Assembly: GCA_018224345.1 (NCBI GenBank)
Contig: JAGTUW010000389.1
Span: 1 to 10,426, forward strand
DNA: 10,426 bases
Origin: Bacteroidota bacterium
Lineage (GTDB): Bacteria; Bacteroidota; Ignavibacteria; SZUA-365
Reading direction: 5' to 3'
The translations under genes were made by a program, and so were the position numbers. Below the pieces are notes generated by a model. It did no database searches and had not been told where the DNA came from. It saw only the letters and a program-made list of their open reading frames with translations. Positions 5,283-10,426 of the stretch are shown in pieces; position 1 is the stretch's first letter, and every line of letters starts with the position of its first letter.

Positions 5283-7097
5283 ATGTCAGACAATTTAGAA
5301 ACCGTCGTCAAGACCATCTGTACGGGGTTTGAAAACGACAAGACGCGGATGATAGACATCGTGCGCGAATTGCAGGAATGCCTTGGACATGTGTCTGATG
5401 ATGCGATGGATCTGATCGCAGAGCAGGTTGGAACCCATCGGGTCGAAGTGGAAAGCGTGGTGTCCTTCTACGCTTTTTTCTCAAAAGAACAAAAGGGCAA
5501 GATTACCATTCGTCTCTGCGATGATATTATTGATCGCATGTTCGGCTTTGAACGCATCAAGCAGGCTTTCTCTGATACGTTGGGTATCTCCGTTGGAGAA
5601 ACAACTCCGGATGGTCTTATCACGCTGGAAGTGACGCCGTGTATCGGCATGTGCGATCAGGCGCCGGCTGTGATGATCAACGACGAGATCTTTACTGAAT
5701 TATCCGGTGACGCGGCAGTCGAGATCGTCGAGCAGCTCAGGGCGGGTATTCCCCCCGAGCGGTTGCGCCGGCGGCTTGGCGACGGAAACAATTCGAATCC
5801 GCTCGTCAGTGCGGCGGTATCGAATAACATCCGCAAGTTCGGTGAAGTGATTTTCGCACCACTTGAGTGTGGAAATGCATTGCGGAAGGCGCTTTCCATG
5901 AGTCCCAACGAAGTCGTTCGCGCGGTGAAGACCGCACGGTTGCGTGGTCGTGGTGGCGCGGGATTTCCGACGGGTATGAAATGGGATTTTACGCGTGCAG
6001 CGGAGGGTGAAAGAAAATTCGTTATCTGCAACGCTGATGAAGGCGAACCCGGTACTTTCAAGGATCGCGTCATTCTCACCGAGCGTCCTGAATTGCTGAT
6101 TGAAGGCATGGTGATCGCCGGATATGCCATCGGTGCGCAAGAGGGGGTGATCTACCTCCGTGGCGAATACGCTTATCTCCGGCCCTTCCTGGAGGACACG
6201 TTGCAGAAGGCACGGAATATGGGAATGCTTGGCAACGATGTCATGGGGCACAACGGTTTTAATTTTGATATTCGAATCCAGATGGGTGCAGGAGCATATA
6301 TCTGTGGTGAGGAAACCGCGTTGATCAGTTCCTGCGAAGGGCTGCGTGGTGACCCGAAGAACAGGCCGCCATTCCCGGCACAGAAGGGCTACCTCGATTG
6401 CCCGACTTCAGTGAATAATGTCGAGACTCTTTGCTGTGTGGCTCGCATTATCGACCAGGGAGCTGGTTGGTTCTCACAGATCGGTTCGAAGGGCAGTACC
6501 GGCACGAAGCTGCTGAGCATTGGTGGCGACATCCGTCGGCCGGGTGTGTATGAGGTTCCTTTCGGAATGACAATGCATGATGTGTTGGAGATGGCCGGTG
6601 GTACCGGTGCCGCTGCAGTGCAGGTGGGTGGCCCGAGCGGAGAGCTTATCGGTCCGGACATGTATGATCGCATCATCTGCTACGACGATCTTGCGACGGG
6701 TGGCGCGTTGATGGTCTTCGGCCCTGAGCGGAACCTGCTGGAAGTGGTCGAGTATTTTATGGATTTCTTCATCGAGGAAAGTTGCGGGTACTGCACACCC
6801 TGCCGTGTCGGCAACGTACTGCTCAAGCAGAGACTCGTTGATATCATTCATGGACAGGGCGAACCCTCCGATCTGACATATCTCGAGGAGCTCGGCGCAT
6901 CGGTCAAGGCGACCAGCCGTTGTGGTCTCGGACAAACTTCCCCGAACCCGATCCTCAGTTCTCTGAAGAACTTCCGTCCATTGTATCAGGCCCTGGTCAA
7001 GGAAGGACAGCAGTTCCAGCCGACCTTCAATATTCAAAACGCACTCAGCACAGCGAAGGACATTGCCGGACGGCCGTCCATGCATTTCGCCGAATAA
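5283..7097 (+). CDS. hoxF: NAD-reducing [NiFe] hydrogenase diaphorase subunit HoxF (NuoE-like + NuoF-like)
   Basis: HoxF carries the FMN and NAD(H) sites of the cytoplasmic bidirectional hydrogenase and exchanges electrons between NAD(H) and the Fe-S chain. At 604 residues it matches the length and layout of Ralstonia eutropha HoxF. Residues about 1-155 are a NuoE-like domain with C79, C120 and C124 (TPCIGMC); the fourth expected ligand is D84. The NuoF-like part has the FMN glycine loop (RLRGRGGAGFPTG, about 219-231), CNADEGEPGTFKDR (249-262), the nucleotide-site stretch GAGAYICGEETALI (335-348) and a 4Fe-4S site with C501, C504, C507 (CGYCTPC) and C547. The ATG at 5283 has GAGAGG (5270-5275) 7 bases upstream. 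It is the first gene of the operon, with hoxU 30 bp downstream. No separate hoxE gene is seen, so the N-terminal domain probably takes that place. Confidence 0.96.
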   Translation: MSDNLETVVKTICTGFENDKTRMIDIVRELQECLGHVSDDAMDLIAEQVGTHRVEVESVVSFYAFFSKEQKGKITIRLCDDIIDRMFGFERIKQAFSDTLGISVGETTPDGLITLEVTPCIGMCDQAPAVMINDEIFTELSGDAAVEIVEQLRAGIPPERLRRRLGDGNNSNPLVSAAVSNNIRKFGEVIFAPLECGNALRKALSMSPNEVVRAVKTARLRGRGGAGFPTGMKWDFTRAAEGERKFVICNADEGEPGTFKDRVILTERPELLIEGMVIAGYAIGAQEGVIYLRGEYAYLRPFLEDTLQKARNMGMLGNDVMGHNGFNFDIRIQMGAGAYICGEETALISSCEGLRGDPKNRPPFPAQKGYLDCPTSVNNVETLCCVARIIDQGAGWFSQIGSKGSTGTKLLSIGGDIRRPGVYEVPFGMTMHDVLEMAGGTGAAAVQVGGPSGELIGPDMYDRIICYDDLATGGALMVFGPERNLLEVVEYFMDFFIEESCGYCTPCRVGNVLLKQRLVDIIHGQGEPSDLTYLEELGASVKATSRCGLGQTSPNPILSSLKNFRPLYQALVKEGQQFQPTFNIQNALSTAKDIAGRPSMHFAE

Positions 7098-7127
7098 TTT
7101 ATCATTGAAAGAACACGGAAGAATATC

Positions 7128-7841
7128 ATGAGTGAACATACAATCACGTTTGAAATTGACGGCGTCGAAGTCCGGGCAAGCCATGGGCAGACCGTTATGG
7201 TCGCCGCGGATGTGGCCGGGATTTACATCCCGCGCCTCTGTGCTTTCGACGGTCTGCCCCCTTATGGGAGCTGCCGCGTGTGCACTGTGAAAATCAACGG
7301 TCGCTTCCAGTCCGCATGTACGCAACCTGTCGCTGAAGGCATCATCGTCGAAAACGAAACCGAGGAATTACTCGAATTCCGTCGCAACATCATCGACATG
7401 CTGTTCGTCGAAGGAAATCATTTCTGCATGTTCTGCGAGAAAAGCGGAAACTGCGAATTGCAGGCGCTGGCGTATCGTTTCGGTATCGCCGCCCCCAAAT
7501 ATCCGTACATGTTTCCTGCTGACCGCAATGTCGACGCATCACATAAGGATATTTTCATCGACCATAATAGATGCATTCTCTGTGCGCGCTGTGTGCGTGC
7601 CTCACGCGATCTTGATGGAAAAAATGTGTTTCAGTTCGTCGGTCGTGGACCCGGCAAGCGTATCGCGGTCAACGCGCAGGCGAAGCTGGTCGACACGAAT
7701 ATCGACGTTTCCGACAAGGCCGTCGAGGTCTGTCCTGTCGGTGCGATTCTCAAAAAACATGTCGGCTTCACGATCCCGATCGGTCAGAGAAAATATGACC
7801 ATGAACCGATTGGTGCGGACATCGAAGCAAACAAACAATGA
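7128..7841 (+). CDS. hoxU: NAD-reducing hydrogenase diaphorase Fe-S subunit HoxU
   Basis: HoxU is the small diaphorase subunit. Its Fe-S clusters relay electrons between HoxF and the HoxYH hydrogenase module, and it corresponds to the N-terminal part of complex I NuoG. The 237-residue length is typical. A 2Fe-2S ferredoxin-like domain has C38, C49, C52 and C64 (PYGSCRVC). Next comes the NuoG-type His-Cys cluster, H98-x-C100-x2-C103-x5-C109 (GNHFCMFCEKSGNCELQ). Then a 4Fe-4S motif, C149-x2-C152-x2-C155 with C202 (VCPVGAI), completes the set. The ATG at 7128 is preceded by GGAAGA (7117-7122). The stop codon overlaps a possible upstream start of hoxY (ATGA at 7838-7841), which suggests translational coupling. 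Confidence 0.95.
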   Translation: MSEHTITFEIDGVEVRASHGQTVMVAADVAGIYIPRLCAFDGLPPYGSCRVCTVKINGRFQSACTQPVAEGIIVENETEELLEFRRNIIDMLFVEGNHFCMFCEKSGNCELQALAYRFGIAAPKYPYMFPADRNVDASHKDIFIDHNRCILCARCVRASRDLDGKNVFQFVGRGPGKRIAVNAQAKLVDTNIDVSDKAVEVCPVGAILKKHVGFTIPIGQRKYDHEPIGADIEANKQ

Positions 7842-7861
7842 CCAAGGAGCAGAACAGAGCT

Positions 7862-8407
7862 ATGGCAAAGCCAAAAATTGCAACCACGTCCCTGGCCGGA
7901 TGCTTCGGATGTCACATGTCCATACTCGACATTGACGAACGCATCCTGCAACTCGTGGAATTGATCGATTTCGATAAATCCCCTATCAACGACATCAAGG
8001 AATTCACCGGCGAATGTCTCGTCGGCATCGTGGAAGGCGGCTGCGCGAACGAAGAAAACGTTCGCGTCCTGCAGGATTTCCGCAAGCATTGTAAAATCCT
8101 TGTTTCTCTCGGTGACTGTGCGATCAACGGCGGCCTCCCCGCCATGCGCAACACGATTTCGCTGAAAGAATGTCTCGATGAAGCCTATCTCAATGGTCCG
8201 AGCGTACACAACCCGAGCGGCCGCATCCCGAACGATCCGGAAATACCGCTTCTTCTTGACAAGGTCTACCCTTGTCACGAAGTGGTGAAAGTGGATTACT
8301 ACCTTCCGGGGTGTCCCCCCACGGCCGACACGATATGGCAGACACTGGTCGCGTTACTGAGCGACAAGCCCATCGATCTGCCATACGAACTCGTCAAATA
8401 TGACTGA
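7862..8407 (+). CDS. hoxY: NAD-reducing hydrogenase small subunit HoxY
   Basis: HoxY is the small subunit of the hydrogenase dimer. It holds a 4Fe-4S cluster proximal to the NiFe site and passes electrons to HoxU. The 181-residue chain shows the family blocks SLAGCFGCHMS (C14, C17), EGGCANEENV, GDCAINGGLPAMRN (C86) and LPGCPPTAD (C151). These four cysteines are the expected cluster ligands. As in other group 3 enzymes there is no Tat signal peptide, which fits a cytoplasmic location. I prefer the ATG at 7862 because the protein then begins MAKPKIATTSLAGC, like cyanobacterial HoxY, and AAGGAG lies at 7844-7849 (12-base spacing, rather long). An in-frame ATG at 7838 overlapping the hoxU stop would add 8 residues and cannot be excluded. 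hoxH starts 41 bp after the stop. Confidence 0.95.
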   Translation: MAKPKIATTSLAGCFGCHMSILDIDERILQLVELIDFDKSPINDIKEFTGECLVGIVEGGCANEENVRVLQDFRKHCKILVSLGDCAINGGLPAMRNTISLKECLDEAYLNGPSVHNPSGRIPNDPEIPLLLDKVYPCHEVVKVDYYLPGCPPTADTIWQTLVALLSDKPIDLPYELVKYD

Positions 8408-8448
8408 TACGCTCGGAAACCTCATTATCCAGGAACAGGAGAATAAAC

Positions 8449-9891
8449 GTGCAAGATACAAATGATCTGAGAAAGGTTGTCATCGAACCGGTGACCCGCG
8501 TCGAGGGACACGGTAAGGTGACCATTTTGCTCGATGAAGAGAACAAGGTCAAGCAGGCGCGGCTGCATATCGTGGAGTTTCGCGGTTTCGAGCGTTTCAT
8601 TCAGGGCCGTCCCTATTGGGAAGCCCCGGTGCTCGTCCAGCGGCTCTGCGGCATCTGTCCCGTCAGCCATCACCTCGCAGCAGCAAAAGCCATGGATCGC
8701 ATCGTGGGAGTGGACACGCTCACCCCCACAGCGGAGAAAATCCGGCGTCTGATGCATTATGGACAGATGTTCCAGTCGCATTCACTGCATTTCTTCCATC
8801 TCGCTTCCCCCGATCTGCTTTTCGGTTTCGATGCAGACGTTGCGATACGCAATGTGATCGGAGTCGCGGCCAAGCACAAGGACCTTGCCGTACAAGGCGT
8901 GATGATGCGCAAGTACGGACAGGAAATCATCAGGGCAACGGCGGGCAAGAAGATTCACGGCACGGGCGCCATTCCGGGCGGTGTCAACAAGAATCTCAGC
9001 ATCGCCGAACGTGATGAATTTCTCAAGGACATCGAGCAGATGCTCGAGTGGTCCCGCGGTGCGTTGAAAATTGCGAAGGATTATACCGTGGAGAATCTTG
9101 AGATGCTGGCGCCGTTCGGCTCCTTCGACTCGAACCATCTTTCGTTGATTCGTGAAGACGGTGCCATGGACCTCTACCATGGCAACCTGCGTGCCATCGA
9201 TGCACAGGGGAAAAGCATTTTCGATCAGGTCGATTATTCGGACTATCTCGACTATATAAGTGAGGATGTTCGCGACTGGTCGTATATGAAATTCCCCTTC
9301 ATCAAATCAATCGGTCCGGAAAACGGCTGGTATCGTGTAGGACCGCTCGCACGCGTCAATGCCTGCGACTTTATCGATACACCGGAAGCCGAGGCTGCAC
9401 GCAAGGAATTCATGGCTGTCACCGACGGCAAGCCGAACAATCTGACCATGGCCTACCACTGGGCCCGTATGATCGAGACCTTGCATTCGATAGAGAAGAT
9501 CCATGAATTGCTTCTCGATCCCGACTTGCAGGGGACCGATCTGCTCCTCAAAGGAGATCGTCGTCCGGAAGGTGTCGGTCTGCTGGAAGCTCCGCGCGGC
9601 ACGTTGTTCCACCATTACAAGGTCAATGACGACGACCAGGTGGTCATGGCCAACCTGATCGTATCGACGACCAGCAACAACGAACCGATGAACCGGGCCG
9701 TCTCCAAAGTGGCAATGGATCACATTTCCGGCAAAGCCGAGATCACCGAAGGCCTCCTCAATCACATCGAGGTCGCCATCCGTGCCTATGACCCCTGTCT
9801 TTCCTGTGCCACGCATGCGCTAGGCCGCATGCCGCTGACCGTGCGTCTGCTGGACCATGAAGGCAATGAGGTTGCGCAGAAGAGTACGTGA
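8449..9891 (+). CDS. hoxH: NAD-reducing [NiFe] hydrogenase large subunit HoxH
   Basis: HoxH carries the NiFe(CN)2CO site where H2 is split or formed. The 480-residue protein has the N-terminal RVEGHG motif (17-22), the first nickel-binding pair in RLCGICPVSHH (C67, C70) and the second pair in DPCLSCATH (C450, C453), ending at H456. The 24 residues after H456 (starting ALGRMPLTV) are the expected C-terminal extension, removed by a maturation protease after nickel insertion. The sequence agrees with group 3d NAD-linked enzymes by motif and by its HoxFUY partners. The start is a GTG at 8449, supported by AGGAG (8437-8441) 7 bases upstream. The stop TGA at 9889-9891 overlaps the first base of the hoxW ATG. 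Confidence 0.97.
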   Translation: MQDTNDLRKVVIEPVTRVEGHGKVTILLDEENKVKQARLHIVEFRGFERFIQGRPYWEAPVLVQRLCGICPVSHHLAAAKAMDRIVGVDTLTPTAEKIRRLMHYGQMFQSHSLHFFHLASPDLLFGFDADVAIRNVIGVAAKHKDLAVQGVMMRKYGQEIIRATAGKKIHGTGAIPGGVNKNLSIAERDEFLKDIEQMLEWSRGALKIAKDYTVENLEMLAPFGSFDSNHLSLIREDGAMDLYHGNLRAIDAQGKSIFDQVDYSDYLDYISEDVRDWSYMKFPFIKSIGPENGWYRVGPLARVNACDFIDTPEAEAARKEFMAVTDGKPNNLTMAYHWARMIETLHSIEKIHELLLDPDLQGTDLLLKGDRRPEGVGLLEAPRGTLFHHYKVNDDDQVVMANLIVSTTSNNEPMNRAVSKVAMDHISGKAEITEGLLNHIEVAIRAYDPCLSCATHALGRMPLTVRLLDHEGNEVAQKST

Positions 9892-10370
9892 TGGATTCGA
9901 CACGCCGCATATTGGTGATTGGTTACGGCAATCCCGGCCGGCTCGATGACGGGCTCGGTCCGGCGTTTGCCGCCGCCCTGGAACACTGGAAGGTGGACGG
10001 ACTGACCGTCGATTCCGACTATCAGTTGAGTGTCGAGGATGCCGATGCGATTGCAGCGCATGACATCGTCATTTTTGCAGATGCGTCGGTCAATGGAAAG
10101 GCACCGTATTTTCTCGAAGAAGTGCAACCCAGGCAGGCCCTGAGTTTCAGCAGCCACAGCGTGGAACCTTCCGTGCTGTTGCATATGGCGCACAACCTCT
10201 TTCAGGCCGCGACCCGCGGGTTTGTCCTCGGTATTCGCGGATACGAATTCAATGAATTCGGTGAACGACTTTCTCCGCGTGCGGCGGAAAACCTCGAAAA
10301 GGCGATCGCATTCATGCGTCAGTTGCTTGACGAGCCCGGACTGCTGGATGTGCCGGCGGAAACGAATTAA
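9891..10370 (+). CDS. hoxW: HoxH-specific hydrogenase maturation endopeptidase HoxW
   Basis: HoxW cleaves the C-terminal tail of HoxH once nickel is in place, the last step of large-subunit maturation in the cytoplasm. The 159-residue length fits the HybD/HycI/HoxW protease family. It begins with the family signature ILVIGYGNPGRLDDGLGP (7-24). The likely nickel-sensing residues are D20 in LDDG, D64 in FADAS and H89 in SFSSHS, matching the acid, acid and His positions known from HybD. The ATG at 9891 overlaps the hoxH stop (TGATG), so the genes are translationally coupled; a GTG one codon earlier (9888) is possible. Its direct placement after its substrate gene matches the hoxFUYHW order of Ralstonia eutropha. 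Confidence 0.93.
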   Translation: MDSTRRILVIGYGNPGRLDDGLGPAFAAALEHWKVDGLTVDSDYQLSVEDADAIAAHDIVIFADASVNGKAPYFLEEVQPRQALSFSSHSVEPSVLLHMAHNLFQAATRGFVLGIRGYEFNEFGERLSPRAAENLEKAIAFMRQLLDEPGLLDVPAETN

Positions 10371-10408
10371 TGCGGACGCAGTGATTGAAACTCAAGAGAA
10401 ATTCATAC

Positions 10409-10426
10409 ATGGAGAAACACAATGAA
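10409..10426 (+). other. Possible start of a further gene of the operon
   Basis: After hoxW, an ATG at 10422-10424 follows GGAG (10411-10414) at 7 bases, and an overlapping ATG at 10409-10411 in another frame (MEKHNE) also stays open to the window edge. At most a few codons are visible, so no product can be named. By analogy with known hox operons a maturation or accessory gene would be unsurprising. Confidence 0.4.

Noticed and set aside
5283..5750. Separate hoxE gene fused by a sequencing error to hoxF
   Set aside because: The continuous 604-residue product matches the natural length and layout of Ralstonia-type HoxF, so no frameshift or artefact is needed.
6474..7325. 283-codon minus-strand open frame opposite hoxF and hoxU
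   Set aside because: It spans the ends of two unmistakable genes on the other strand and the product resembles no family; it is a codon-bias shadow.

Overview
The window carries a cytoplasmic, NAD(P)-linked bidirectional [NiFe] hydrogenase operon (hoxF-hoxU-hoxY-hoxH-hoxW, about 5283 to 10370, + strand). It is preceded by a two-gene regulatory unit on the same strand: a CHASE-type membrane histidine kinase and an NtrC-type response regulator. At the left edge, on the opposite strand, is the start of a secreted multi-repeat protein that runs out of the window. No tRNA, rRNA, CRISPR or insertion sequence was seen.

Organism: GC is moderate, gene starts have modest Shine-Dalgarno sequences, and the hox leader contains a motif matching the Bacteroidota-type promoter (TTG, then about 20 nt, then TAnnTTTG). 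The left-edge protein, with carboxypeptidase-regulatory-like repeats behind a signal peptide, is also a style common in that superphylum. I infer a member of the Bacteroidota/Chlorobi/Ignavibacteria neighbourhood. This is inference, not a database result.

Layout: 1-1307 (-) secreted protein with a 202-codon internal duplication; 1308-1575 divergent intergenic region; 1576-3327 (+) histidine kinase; 3328-3439 AT-rich spacer with a 14-bp tandem repeat; 3440-4888 (+) bEBP-like regulator; 4889-5282 a 394-bp leader containing a hairpin, four copies of a 20-bp repeat, an inverted repeat, a promoter motif and a palindrome; then the hydrogenase genes, closely spaced or overlapping.

How the genes work together: HoxF (FMN, NADH site, Fe-S) and HoxU (Fe-S relay) form the diaphorase module. 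HoxY (proximal Fe-S) and HoxH (NiFe site) form the hydrogenase module. HoxW removes the HoxH C-terminal tail after nickel insertion. Gene order and the NuoE-like N-terminus on HoxF match the soluble hydrogenase of Ralstonia eutropha; there is no separate hoxE.

The most unusual part is the regulator. It has an intact AAA+ ATPase core and Fis-type HTH. However, its receiver lacks the phosphorylatable Asp (Glu instead), one or both acidic-pocket residues and the conserved Lys, and the GAFTGA sigma-54 contact loop is replaced by GCYGDG. With the repeat array and the non-sigma-54 promoter motif just downstream, this suggests a phosphorylation-independent, sigma-54-independent regulator of hydrogenase expression, analogous to but distinct from HoxA/HupR.
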